This document shows, piece after piece, positions 1-10,200 of a DNA stretch of 27,192 nt. The position numbers and the translations under genes were made by a program. The DNA lies in assembly GCA_903858385.1 (NCBI GenBank), contig CAIOIN010000103.1, positions 1 through 27,192 of the forward strand. The letters run 5' to 3'. Position 1 is the first letter of the stretch; each line of letters starts with the position of its first letter. Below the pieces are notes generated by a model that saw only the letters and a list, made by a program, of their open reading frames with translations, did no database searches and had not been told where the DNA came from. This DNA comes from an uncultured Microcaldota archaeon. GTDB taxonomy: Archaea; Micrarchaeota; Micrarchaeia; Micrarchaeales; Micrarchaeaceae.

Positions 1-1721
1 CCGTAATCCATGTTCATGTAGCCTTCGACGAGCTTGACCTTCTTGAAGTGCATGTAAGTTGTGTATTCCAGCTCGGCCTCCTTCGTGGCCCGCACATAAG
101 GCCGCATCTCAAGGGTGTTGGATATCATGTAAAGAATCCCTAGCGTATCGAGATCCTGCTCCAAAGAATCTATCATCCACTTTGCCGAAAGAGGATCAAG
201 ATAGAGCTGGCTGACCCGCTCGCCCATCTTCGTTGCCTTGTACACTCCATCAATGTCCTCCATGAACTTCCACTCCAACAGATCTTCGACTATGTCGTCG
301 ATCATGCTGTTTATGTGGCTCAGGCTCTTGTACTGGAAGCTGTAGAAGCTCTTGGCGAGAAATCTTTGCATCGCCTTCTTGCTGTTCAGGAAGTTCTGCG
401 CGACGAACGCGAGAATATGGGTCCTCATTACGGGAGCAATCCCAAGAGAGGATTCTACGGGCTCGAGTTTCGCGATTATGTAGTTGTTGTAAAGCTCTTC
501 TATGCGCTCCTTCGACGAAGCGATGAGCAGGGCGCGTCCCTCCTTGTCATATTTCGGCCTTCCGGCTCTACCGAAGAGCTGCGTCACCTCATTGACTCCC
601 AATCTCTCGCTGGAGCCGTTGTCATACCTGCTCGTATCCCTTACCACGACCGTGTGGGCGGGGAGGTTGACTCCGAACCCAAGGGTGGTTGTCGAGCATA
701 TCGCCTTGATCAGGTTCGCCTTGAACGCCTCTTCAATCAAGTGACGTTGCTTGTTCATCAATCCTGCATGGTGGAATGAAACGCCCTTCCTCACCAGAGC
801 GGCTATCTTCTTGCACTGCTCTGTCGGCCGCTCCAGGACATTGAGAACATCCTCGCTGACCTTCTCAAGCGCTGCACGCTCCTCCTTCTTGAGCATCTCG
901 TCAACGGTCTGCGACAGCCTCACGGCACCGGCCTCCGCGTTCCTTCTGGCCGAGTAGAAAAGCAGTATCTGCTTCTTCTGCAGCAGCGTGTCCTGGGTTA
1001 TCCTTGCCTCGGGCACCTCTGCCGTGCCCATCAGCTCCTCTTCCTTGACAATCTCCGTCTCATCATGGTAGTAGGCCCTGCCATTGTGCACTATGCCCTT
1101 GACAAGCTTCACCGGCCGGTACTCGCTCTGCACCAATTCCGCGCTGAGCCATTTTGCGATCTCATCGCAGTTTGCTATCGTGGCGCTCAGCGCTATTATC
1201 TGTGCCTCGCAGGTGGTAGCCAGCTTCGTCATCAGCACCTCGAGAGTGGGTCCGCGCGAAGAATCGCCGATCATGTGCACCTCGTCAAAGACCATGCAGC
1301 CCACGCTGTCCAGCCAGTTTACGCCATGGCGCAGAAGGCTGTCGAATTTCTCAGTCGAGAAGAAGAGCATGCTGTAATCGGCGAGCCACTGGTCATTGGA
1401 ATCGAGGTCGCCTATGGATATCGCGGCCTTGATGTACGGATACGATGCTTGGAACTCGTTGAACTTCTCTGTGGCAAGGGCGCGCATCGGCGCTATGTAT
1501 ACCGCCTTCTTCCGCTTTGAGAGTATCGAATTGATGCAGGCCATCTCCGCTATCAGCGTCTTTCCGCTGGCGGTGGGCGAAGCCACAACGACATTCTTGA
1601 AGGAAAGCAGTCCGCACTCGACTGCCTGCGCCTGCGGTGGCGTAAGCTTGGTTATCCCCCTCTCGATCAAGGATTCCAACAGCTCGTTCGGCACCCTGCC
1701 TTTCAGCGACGACACCTCCAT
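1..1721 (-). CDS. hel308: Hel308/Ski2-like DNA helicase (3' end outside window)
   Basis: Superfamily 2 ATP-dependent helicase of the Hel308/Ski2 type, which in archaea acts at stalled replication forks. I translated the reverse strand by eye. The first 573 codons are present without a break and the gene runs off the left edge. Visible motifs are a Q-motif region (TPPQAQAV, about residues 27-34), Walker A ASPTASGKT (47-55), DEVH (146-149), SATIA (179-183), and a motif VI segment reading QLFGRAGRPKYDKEG. The stretch GDLDSNDQWL is also typical of Hel308. The start ATG (1721-1719) is chosen because an archaeal TATA box lies about 26 nt upstream, giving a leaderless message. A general Ski2-like RNA helicase is the alternative; the missing C-terminal domains would decide. 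Confidence 0.88.
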   Translation of the reverse strand, partial: MEVSSLKGRVPNELLESLIERGITKLTPPQAQAVECGLLSFKNVVVASPTASGKTLIAEMACINSILSKRKKAVYIAPMRALATEKFNEFQASYPYIKAAISIGDLDSNDQWLADYSMLFFSTEKFDSLLRHGVNWLDSVGCMVFDEVHMIGDSSRGPTLEVLMTKLATTCEAQIIALSATIANCDEIAKWLSAELVQSEYRPVKLVKGIVHNGRAYYHDETEIVKEEELMGTAEVPEARITQDTLLQKKQILLFYSARRNAEAGAVRLSQTVDEMLKKEERAALEKVSEDVLNVLERPTEQCKKIAALVRKGVSFHHAGLMNKQRHLIEEAFKANLIKAICSTTTLGFGVNLPAHTVVVRDTSRYDNGSSERLGVNEVTQLFGRAGRPKYDKEGRALLIASSKERIEELYNNYIIAKLEPVESSLGIAPVMRTHILAFVAQNFLNSKKAMQRFLAKSFYSFQYKSLSHINSMIDDIVEDLLEWKFMEDIDGVYKATKMGERVSQLYLDPLSAKWMIDSLEQDLDTLGILYMISNTLEMRPYVRATKEAELEYTTYMHFKKVKLVEGYMNMDY

Positions 1722-1742
1722 GCGAATATTATGCCGTAAAAG

Positions 1743-1750
1743 ATATTTAA
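1743..1750 (-). promoter_or_regulatory. TATA box of the helicase gene
   Basis: TTAAATAT on the minus strand, centred about 26 nt before the helicase ATG. The usual archaeal TATA-to-start spacing puts transcription start on or next to the start codon, so the message is probably leaderless. Confidence 0.55.
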
Positions 1751-1778
1751 CTCATCTTCAATCCGTGCGCTAATCAAC

Positions 1779-1787
1779 TTATTTATA
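1779..1787 (+). promoter_or_regulatory. TATA box of the LamG surface-protein operon
   Basis: TTATTTATA centred near 1783 predicts a transcription start near 1809. This is only about 6 nt before the ATG at 1815. An AGGAG at 1807-1811 sits too close to the ATG to be a standard ribosome binding site. It is divergent from the helicase promoter, and about 30 nt separate the two boxes. Confidence 0.5.
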
Positions 1788-1814
1788 GGTTTATTATGAA
1801 TGTAATAGGAGTTC

Positions 1815-4469
1815 ATGCCTGATCAAAAGGGAATCGCCAGCGGCAGAGCGCAGATCGCCCTGGAGTTCGTGATCGTCTACTCCTTCGTTCTCGTCCTTTT
1901 CGTGCTCATGTTCACGCTGATTTCGACGCAGCGTGCCGCGACCATGTCGCAGCAGGAATACTCGCTGCTGCAGCTGCAGTCGCAGAACATAGCTGACTAC
2001 ATAGACCAGGCCATAGGGGCAGGCAGCGGATACGCGGCCACAATACCGCTTGCTGGCAGCATAGGTGCGCAGCAGTTCAACATCTCGATATCAACGACCG
2101 GCGTCGTGATAGCGCAGACCAAGGTCGGATCGCAGATAATAAGGGCGTTCGCGTTCAGCAATGCCAGGAACCTGTTGATAAACGGCACCCCCACGCAGAG
2201 CGGGAACGGGATAACCGTGTACCTTGTGCCGATCCAGAGCGGCAGCGTGTCCCTCGCGAACTCGAACGGCGCGATATACGTCGACCAGCAGCCTCCGCCA
2301 ACGCTGACACTTGTGAAAAGCCTGGCGGCAACCCAGGTCGCAAGCACGAGAGTCGCAAGCTTTAACGGGCAGAGCGGCAGTTACATCTCATTACCAACAA
2401 TCAATTCACTTGAACCGACAAGTGTAACCCTATCAATGTGGTTCTATGAAAGTAGTGTCTGGCCAAGTAACTATGTCGAAAATGGGTGCACTGGAATTGC
2501 CTGCTATGACATGATCCTGGATCATGGTTATGTTGATTGGAATATACTCGCCGGAGCGTCTAGGTATCAAATATCTTATACCCCCACCTTCGCCGGAAAT
2601 TGGTATTTCCTTACGGGCACATTTGATGGATCAAATATGCACTTTTATGTAAATGGAAAAGAAGTTTCGGGGTCACCCATTTCAGCAACTCTTTCCTACA
2701 GCTCGCCATCCTTTGCCATAGGCAAACCTGCTCCAGGTAGCGTATCCCCATATTCAATCTCTGACGTCCAGATCTACAACACCGCACTCACGGCAAACCA
2801 GATTGCAAGCCTGTACGCCTCGGGCATCTCGGGCGCGCCAATCGCATCGGCAAACACCGTCGGCTGGTGGCCGCTCAACGGCAACACAAAAGATTACGGC
2901 GGCTACAACGATACCGGATCACCAACCGGCATGGGCTACAATAGCGTTGCGCAGATAAACACCCAAGTCCAGTACGGGACCGGGGCTAACGCCATAAGTG
3001 CGCCGCTGGGCTTCGTGACGAGCTCGGGCATACTTGGCACAATGGGGCGCAAGCAGGTGCTGTACACCAACGCGACCGGGCGCCAGACCGCCTTTATCTC
3101 GTCAAACGGATTCAACGGCATAGCAAACCTCACCATAAGCGCCTTCAACGATAACCTTACGACCGTAGGCAACTTGATAGCCTGGTATCCGCTCAATGAA
3201 GGTTACGGCTCCATCGTGTACGATCTCAGTGGGAAGTATGCCGAAGGCGGCTTCATCAGTCCATCATGGACGACCTTTGCAAACCAGACGGATTTCGCGG
3301 CTGCAAGTTTCAACGGAGTGAGCAGCTACATCACCGCCGGTACGACAGGGCTGCCTACCGGATCCGCCGCGCGTTCAGCTTCAGCTTGGATTTATTGGAC
3401 CGGCACAGGCAGTTTTGTAGACCCATTTGTCTATGGATCATGCAGTCCGCAGCAACTATCCGGTATGGCCATCAGCTCTAACCTACTCACTTTTATCGCT
3501 GGAGGCACAAACCCACAAAGTGCGTTCACGGTATCTCCCAACACCTGGCACTTTATAGGTTATAGTTACCCTGCAGGGTCCAAACTGGTCACCGTTTATT
3601 TTGACGGACAATCACAAACCATCAACGCATATGACGGAGCCAACGCACTCGCCACGGGAAACACCGCCACGATGATAGGAACTGCCGGCTTCGGTGGGTG
3701 CAACAACCCATTTCCGGGTTTAATCTCAAACCTTCAGATCTACAGTACCGCGCTCTCGCCTTCGCAGCTAACGCAGATATATCAAGAAGGCATCTCAGGA
3801 TCTCCGATAGGCGACGCTGGGTTATCCAGTTGGTGGCCCCTATCCTACGACTCCAAAGATTATTCCAACAACATGAACAACGGGATTTCCACGAACGTGG
3901 TGTACAACAACATCAATTACATACCTCCCGCAAAAACCGGCACGACGAAAGTGCCCTACTTCAACGGTGCGAACAGCTGCATACTGACCACCACTACGTC
4001 AATCACGGCAAACTCCGAGACGCAGATAGCGTGGGTGTACCTGCAAAGCCTTCCTGCACAAGGCTCGTATGCTCAGATCACCTACCAGGTCGCAGGCATC
4101 GGCGGTCTGTATGTGGACAGCGGCGGCTACCCGCTGTTTGGAGCAACGCTGGGCAGCACATCCAATGCCGTAGGCCTACCGGTGAGTATGGGCGTCAACC
4201 AATGGCACATGCTGTCCGGCACTTATTCCGGCTCTGCCATAAGCATCTGCATGGACAGTACGACCTGCCTGACGACTCCAGCATCCGGCGCACTCGCGTC
4301 GTCAGCATACGCGTTTTACATAGGCTCGCTACAAGGCTCTAGCAGGTTCACGAACGGCGAGATAGCCGACGTGCAGGTCTACAACAGCGCCCTGACGCAG
4401 GCGCAGATACAGCAGGCGTACCAGCAGGGCCTGCCGCCGTACGGCAAGCTGAACATCTCACTGGGTTGA
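1815..4469 (+). CDS. Pilin-like surface protein with three LamG-like domains
   Basis: An 884-residue predicted surface protein. The N-terminus fits an archaeal class III prepilin signal: a short basic leader ending GRA, then QIALEF with Gln at +1 and Glu at +5 (Q13, E17), then a hydrophobic stretch of about 20 residues. Three concanavalin-A/LamG-like units follow, starting roughly at residues 180, 450 and 705. Each ends in a DVQIYNTAL-type strand and the first two are followed by a WWPL motif (GWWPLNGNTKDY, SSWWPLSYDSKDY). LamG folds commonly bind glycans or proteins, so a role in attachment is inferred. First gene of a four-gene operon, 4 nt before the next start. The stretch about 2360-2760 is visibly AT-richer than its flanks, suggesting an exchanged domain. 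No catalytic site is visible. Confidence 0.85.
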   Translation: MPDQKGIASGRAQIALEFVIVYSFVLVLFVLMFTLISTQRAATMSQQEYSLLQLQSQNIADYIDQAIGAGSGYAATIPLAGSIGAQQFNISISTTGVVIAQTKVGSQIIRAFAFSNARNLLINGTPTQSGNGITVYLVPIQSGSVSLANSNGAIYVDQQPPPTLTLVKSLAATQVASTRVASFNGQSGSYISLPTINSLEPTSVTLSMWFYESSVWPSNYVENGCTGIACYDMILDHGYVDWNILAGASRYQISYTPTFAGNWYFLTGTFDGSNMHFYVNGKEVSGSPISATLSYSSPSFAIGKPAPGSVSPYSISDVQIYNTALTANQIASLYASGISGAPIASANTVGWWPLNGNTKDYGGYNDTGSPTGMGYNSVAQINTQVQYGTGANAISAPLGFVTSSGILGTMGRKQVLYTNATGRQTAFISSNGFNGIANLTISAFNDNLTTVGNLIAWYPLNEGYGSIVYDLSGKYAEGGFISPSWTTFANQTDFAAASFNGVSSYITAGTTGLPTGSAARSASAWIYWTGTGSFVDPFVYGSCSPQQLSGMAISSNLLTFIAGGTNPQSAFTVSPNTWHFIGYSYPAGSKLVTVYFDGQSQTINAYDGANALATGNTATMIGTAGFGGCNNPFPGLISNLQIYSTALSPSQLTQIYQEGISGSPIGDAGLSSWWPLSYDSKDYSNNMNNGISTNVVYNNINYIPPAKTGTTKVPYFNGANSCILTTTTSITANSETQIAWVYLQSLPAQGSYAQITYQVAGIGGLYVDSGGYPLFGATLGSTSNAVGLPVSMGVNQWHMLSGTYSGSAISICMDSTTCLTTPASGALASSAYAFYIGSLQGSSRFTNGEIADVQVYNSALTQAQIQQAYQQGLPPYGKLNISLG
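2787..2810 (+). repeat. 24-nt exact repeat at LamG module boundary, copy 1
   Basis: This 24-nt segment is identical to 8034-8057 and lies in the same codon frame of two different genes. It encodes the end of the LamG unit (LTANQIAS). Flanking bases are also similar (CAGATCTACAACA on the 5' side), whereas the domain body just upstream differs. Confidence 0.85.
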
Positions 4470-4473
4470 TCCG

Positions 4474-5049
4474 ATGCTCGATAAAATCATCTTCAAAAGT
4501 TTCAAGGCGCAGTTCTGGAGCTTCGACGTAGTGTTCGCGCTCGTGATATTCGGGCTCGCGCTCACAATACTCACCTTCACCTGGTACAACATCAGCAACC
4601 AGCTGTCGTTGGCCTACGGCGGGGGCGACACGATACTCCAACTGCAGGCAAAGTCGTTCGCCAGCGGCATAATGTCCCCGGGCGTGCCCTCTGATTGGCA
4701 GAGCATCGCCAACACGGTAAACACCGTGACCTGGCGCAACCTAAGCATAGGTCTTGCCACAGCGCCGCTGGGCAGCAACCTCTCAAGCAGCAAGCTCTAC
4801 GCCATGGCGTCGATGGCGAACTACAACTATCCCGCCACGAAGCAATTGTTCGGAATGGCTTTCGATTACTACATCACGATAACCAGCAACCCGACCATCG
4901 GCACTGGCCTGAACATAACTATGGGCAGGAACCCGCAGACGAATGGCGCGCGCACGACCTATGTAGAGCGAAGGAGTGCATTCCTCAACGGCATACCCGT
5001 CTCGATAAGGATAATAGCATGGACCAATACGACGCTGGCAACCAGCTGA
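4474..5049 (+). CDS. Small pilin-like membrane-anchored protein
   Basis: A 191-residue protein with an N-terminal hydrophobic segment (about residues 17-37) preceded by the basic leader KSFKA. The segment QFWSFDVVFALVIF resembles the FTLD-type N-termini of archaeal secreted pilin-like proteins and of the next gene. The remaining 150 residues are polar, with several Asn-X-Ser/Thr sites, and would lie outside the cell. No LamG unit is visible. Its size makes it the best candidate in the operon for a structural (minor) pilin, but I do not recognise a family. Starts 4 nt after the stop of the upstream gene, so translational coupling is likely. Confidence 0.7.
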   Translation: MLDKIIFKSFKAQFWSFDVVFALVIFGLALTILTFTWYNISNQLSLAYGGGDTILQLQAKSFASGIMSPGVPSDWQSIANTVNTVTWRNLSIGLATAPLGSNLSSSKLYAMASMANYNYPATKQLFGMAFDYYITITSNPTIGTGLNITMGRNPQTNGARTTYVERRSAFLNGIPVSIRIIAWTNTTLATS

Positions 5050-5058
5050 GATGACAAG

Positions 5059-7254
5059 ATGATAACAACCAAGAGCAGCTTCAAAGGATTCGTATTCACC
5101 CTAGACGCACTCTTCGCGCTCATAGTCGCGGTCGCAAGCATATCCATACTGATGTACGTGCACTTCAGCAGTACGCTGCTCTACACCGCTCCGGCAGCAG
5201 AGGCGTCGAGCCTGCTGCAGAACCTGCTCCAGACAAGCGTCTATTCCGCGTCTCTGGGCAACGTCTACGCCAGCTACCTGTTGAATGCATGGAACGGGAA
5301 TTCATATTCATGGCCACAGTTCGCCGGCGACCAATACCACTCATCGAACACCAGCTACGGGCCGCAGGCAGCCTACCTGCTCTACACGGTCGCAGCCGCA
5401 AACGCCATAACGCCGGTCATTTCGGTCGGCAGCGGCGTCGCAGCCTTCGCCTCTGGCAACTATCTTTATGTGATAAACGCAACGACCGGCAGCATGGCAA
5501 CATTGTACCCGCTCCCATCGGCATCGCCGATACCAGTCGCGCCGACCATCTACAAGAACGAGATAATCTACGCTACTGTGAGCGGCTACATAACCGCGGT
5601 CAGCCTATCGAACGCCCTGGTGACGCTGTGGAGCACCAACATCGGCGCGGCAGCGTCAACTCCGCTGGCGATAGAGAACAACTACGTCGTCTTCGGCAGC
5701 AGCAACAGTGTGTATTTGTTGTATCCGACAAACGGCACCTCGTTCGCCACTGCGGCGCTTCCCGCAGCCAGCCCCGCGCAGCCGCCGGCCTATGCAAACG
5801 GCGAATTCATAATAAGCACTGGCAGGGGCGGCCTGCAGAACTACCTCTACTCATACGCGCTCAACGGCAATGCGCTTGTAAACGTATGGAGCTACACGCT
5901 CTCTACGTCTAAGACAACGCCGCCTTCGGTTAACGGGAGCGCCATAGCCGTCGGCAGCGGCAGCTTCCTCTACACTCTCACTCTCGGCGGTAACCTGATA
6001 AGGCTGAACACGCTACCCAACACCCAGATAGTCGGGATATCATCGTCGCCCACCAGCTTCTACGTCGAGACCGTAAATGCGATCTATGGCTTCTCGCCTT
6101 CCGGCAACACACTCTTCTCGTACCCGACGCAGACCAACAACCAGAACTCGACGCCGTCCACGAGCTCTCCGATGCTTTACACACTGGTCAGCGGCACCAA
6201 CTTCCAGGGCTACAACATCCAAACGGGCACCAACGTCTGGAACATCACACTGCCGTACCCATCGGCATACACCGGATTTTCCAACGTGGCGCTCGCCTAC
6301 GGCAACGCCTACGCCGCGAACGGCAACTTCCTGTACGTATTCGGCACCTACAAATCCCAGCCGGGCGACAGCCTGCTGCAGGCTCTTGCCGGCATGTACC
6401 TGAACAACCAGAGCGCCTATTCAAACATAATGCTGAACAAGATCTACAACTCCACGAACACCGGCATCTTCATCAACAGCACCTATCCGCCATCATTGAA
6501 GCTCGCCTATTTCAACGGCGCTGGCAGCTATGTCAATGCCGGAAGCGGAGCGAGCATGAATGTCGTGAACCCGATGACCATCGTGGCATGGGTGAAGCTC
6601 AACGGCTACAGCGCCAACACCAACGTCGGCCAGGTAATAGCGGCCAGCTATGGCGGTGCAGCCAATTCCGGATACATCCTCAGTCTCGTTGGGCCGGGGG
6701 CGACGCCGGAGCTCAGGGTGGCAAACGCCATAGCCCAGACAAACGCAATATCTTCAACCAGCCTGCAGATCGGCACGTGGTACCAGATTGTCGGCACCTA
6801 CAGCAGCGCCGGCGCAAACATCTATGTCAACGGCGCTCTTGCGGGCTCCGGCAACTTCGTGAACAACGCCCTGCCGCGTGCGGCACTCATGATCGGCACG
6901 CCTTCGTGGTGCACCGGATGCGGCAGCTACATGAACGGCTACATCATCAACACGCAGCTCTACAACACCGCTTTGAAACCCGCGCAGATAATGCAGCTCT
7001 TCCAGGCGGGGCAGTACGGCGTGCCCGTCAATGCAACAAACCTTGTAGGATGGTGGCCGCTCAACGGCGACTTCAACGACTACAGCGGCCATTACAATCT
7101 GGGCATGCCGACCAGCGTGGCCTACCAAAGCTCTAACACTTTACCTGCGTCGCTCAGGAACGCCTTCCAGGTGAGCAAGGCGGCAGCGCCGCTCAGCATC
7201 GCGTCGAAAGGCGCCAACAGGCTCTACAACGTCAGCGTGGTGTCATGGAGATGA
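5059..7254 (+). CDS. Surface protein with PQQ-type beta-propeller and LamG domain
   Basis: A 731-residue protein. The N-terminus has basic leader KSSFKG, then FVFTLDALFALIVAVAS as the membrane or pilin-like helix. From about residue 88 the motif WPQFAGDQYHSS marks the start of a PQQ/PQQ-like beta-propeller region to about 430, with repeated blades of the pattern seen in YLYVINATTGS, YVVFGSSNSVYLLYPTNG and FLYVFGTY. The catalytic residues of PQQ dehydrogenases are not evident, so the propeller is probably a binding or scaffold module. One LamG-like unit occupies about 490-690 and ends in GWWPLNGDFNDYSG. Nine nt separate it from the upstream stop, and its 3' end overlaps the next gene by 10 nt. 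Predicted to be exported and anchored at the surface. Confidence 0.82.
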   Translation: MITTKSSFKGFVFTLDALFALIVAVASISILMYVHFSSTLLYTAPAAEASSLLQNLLQTSVYSASLGNVYASYLLNAWNGNSYSWPQFAGDQYHSSNTSYGPQAAYLLYTVAAANAITPVISVGSGVAAFASGNYLYVINATTGSMATLYPLPSASPIPVAPTIYKNEIIYATVSGYITAVSLSNALVTLWSTNIGAAASTPLAIENNYVVFGSSNSVYLLYPTNGTSFATAALPAASPAQPPAYANGEFIISTGRGGLQNYLYSYALNGNALVNVWSYTLSTSKTTPPSVNGSAIAVGSGSFLYTLTLGGNLIRLNTLPNTQIVGISSSPTSFYVETVNAIYGFSPSGNTLFSYPTQTNNQNSTPSTSSPMLYTLVSGTNFQGYNIQTGTNVWNITLPYPSAYTGFSNVALAYGNAYAANGNFLYVFGTYKSQPGDSLLQALAGMYLNNQSAYSNIMLNKIYNSTNTGIFINSTYPPSLKLAYFNGAGSYVNAGSGASMNVVNPMTIVAWVKLNGYSANTNVGQVIAASYGGAANSGYILSLVGPGATPELRVANAIAQTNAISSTSLQIGTWYQIVGTYSSAGANIYVNGALAGSGNFVNNALPRAALMIGTPSWCTGCGSYMNGYIINTQLYNTALKPAQIMQLFQAGQYGVPVNATNLVGWWPLNGDFNDYSGHYNLGMPTSVAYQSSNTLPASLRNAFQVSKAAAPLSIASKGANRLYNVSVVSWR

Positions 7255-10200
7255 GAAAAAAGAATCAAAAAGGAATAATGCTCACGCTTGCCACTGTGGT
7301 ATTGTTCGTGCTCATGCTCGCAGAGCTCGTCGCCTACGTATCGCTCAACATAAACTACAACCTGATCGTCTCCAGCTCCTCTGCGGTCTCCGGAGGCGCG
7401 ACAGCAATCGCGACGCTGAACTCCGCGTCATCAGCTTTCCTCCATCAGAGCCTGCAGAACGCGTTGAGCTCGCTCATACAGTACGAGAGCACGCCCTCAC
7501 TAAGGAAGGGACACTTTGTCAACAACACCGCCTACGCGCTGCAGTCGCTGATGTACAACGGAACCATAGCTAATGGAATAAATGTTGGCGGTTTCGACGG
7601 GCAGAGTAGTTACGTTGATACGGGAGGGGGAGCAAGTTTGAACATTGCAGGAAACCAAATCTCAATAAGCGTATGGGTAAATCCTAATACCATCATTGGA
7701 GGAAGCACCAACCCTGTGATTGATAAATGGAATGTTTGGGGAATGAGAGTGCAAGATAGTTTTCCATCCTACATCTACACCACCGGTTGCGCCAGCGCTG
7801 GAGTATGCAGTGTAAATTTCGGGACAATTCCCACAAACACTTGGACGTATCTTGTATTGACTTACAACGGCAATACCATCATCTCGTACAAAAACGGAGT
7901 CGCATTTAATAGCCTAATTACCTCAGGCACGGTGCATACTAGCGGTAACGACGCCAAAATCGGGCACGATTCAAGCGGCGGTAACCAATATTTCAGTGGT
8001 CAACTCGCCGATGTGCAGATCTACAACATAGCGCTCACGGCAAACCAGATTGCAAGCATGTACACCAAAGGTATCGGCGGCTCACCAATCATATCCACAA
8101 ACAATGTGGGATGGTGGCCGCTAAACGGCGACGCGAACGACTACAGCGGCAACGGAAACACCGGCACGCCTACGAATGTGTTGTATAACGGCGCCGCGCC
8201 ATACATGAGCTATGCGATGCTAAACTCGACATTCAGCGGCTTCAGGAATCGCATAATCAGCCAAATATCCAACGAGGGCTTCAACATATCTTTGACCAAC
8301 GGCACCCTGTCCGTATTTCAGACCTCGCCTTTCACGATAAGCGCCAACTACACCGCACTGGCCGTGGTGAACTCGACCCGCGGGCTGTTCAGCTTCCCGT
8401 TGACCGCGACCTCGAGCATCGCGCTCAACGGGACGCAGAGCCTGTACGGAATAGAAACTGGTGATCCGTTCATAATAAAACCCATGGCCAGCTATCCGAA
8501 GCCCGTGCTGGTGGGGAATGCCTTCGCCATCTCCGGCAGCGCCACGACCACGCTGTTCTCGTACGGCACCGCGTATTATGTTCCTGGCGCACCCTCATGC
8601 GCATCGGTGCCATCGCAATACCAGAACGCAAACTACATACTCGTCACTCCCAACGCCGCAAGCATAGCCAGCACGATATGCGGCATGGGCGGCCTGGTGA
8701 CCAATACCCTAAACAGCCCAGCCGCAACCGTTCCCTACCTCGTCTATCCGAGCCCGTCCAACGTCATCAATTCGATACGGACCGGAACATCGCTACTGCT
8801 CAGCGTCCAAGGCCTCAGCCTTTTGAACATGTCCGGCCTGCAAAGCGCGATACAGAACGGCTATTCATTCGCATCGCCTTACGTGCCCGCTTATCTGGGC
8901 TGGGCGCAAGGAAGCCTGACCCAGAGGTCGCCCAACGGCATGTTCTCCTTCAACCTGCTGAACAGGATGCTGGCTAGCTTCACCGGCTCCAGCTATGTGA
9001 GCACCAACACCATAGGGCTGCCGTCCGGCTCCAGCCCGCGCTCCGCCTTCGCATGGGTGTATTTCACCGGCTCTCCATCCTCAGGCACATACGTCGTAGA
9101 GAGCTACGGCGCTTCGTCCGCGAGCACTGCGGCAAAGCTCGGGATAACTTCGGGCAATCTTTTCTTCTCTGGTATCAGCAACGACTTCACCAGCACCCTG
9201 TCTATCACTCCTAACTCATACCACCTCGTAGGCTATGCCTACACGCCGAACTCAGTGACGCTCTATCTCGATGGAAGCTCACAGAAGGGCACACTGTCTT
9301 CAAGCCTCAGCACGACGCTCACCTCTGCCGACATAGGCGCAGATGCTCCATCAGGCAACACCAACAAATTCTCCGGCCAGATAGCCGACGTGCAGATATA
9401 CTCGACCGCGCTTGCGCCAGCGCAGGCGGCGCAGCTCTACCAGGAGGGCATAGACTCGATACCGATAAACAACGCCGGCCTCGTAGGCTGGTGGCCGCTC
9501 AACGGCGACTTCAACGACTACTCCGGGCTGGGCAACAACGGCATCGCCACCAGCGTGTCGATGAACAGGTTGAACGACTACCAGGCAGATCCGATATGGG
9601 GAGGCTCGCTCTACGGCACAAATTCAATGGGCACAGGCGCGCTCAGCGTCGTCGAAGGCGTGATGAACTGCGCCAGCACCTCGCAATGCACATCATCGAG
9701 TCTAGAGCACCTGTACACTACTAATGCTCCGCTCTCTGGCACTTACTCTTCCGCATCAAGCGAATCAAATGCGTTTGGTATTGCAAATGCCGTAATCACA
9801 GCAACATCATCCTCATCATCTTGTTCGGGAGGCGGCACAAACACTCTCAATATTTATAGCAGTCTGACACTTACCGTGCCTAGCTCGGTCACCGTCACCT
9901 ACACAATATATGGCGGTGGAGGTGGTTCGGGCTCATCTGGCGGAATTTCAGGAACTGCAGGTGCAGTAGCTACAAGTTCATTTGCTATAACCTCCGGTCA
10001 AACATTGAACGTCATAGTCGGCGGAGGAGGAGGCGGCGGCGGATACGGCAACGGCGGCGGTGGAGGCGGAGCCGGCGGTTATTACGGCGGCGGAGGTGGG
10101 GGAGGCGGCGGTGACGCAGGCTGTGGAGGCGGCGGAGGCGGTAGTTCTGCTATTCTTGTAAATGGTGCGATTGCCAACGGTGGTACTGCATATGCATCAG

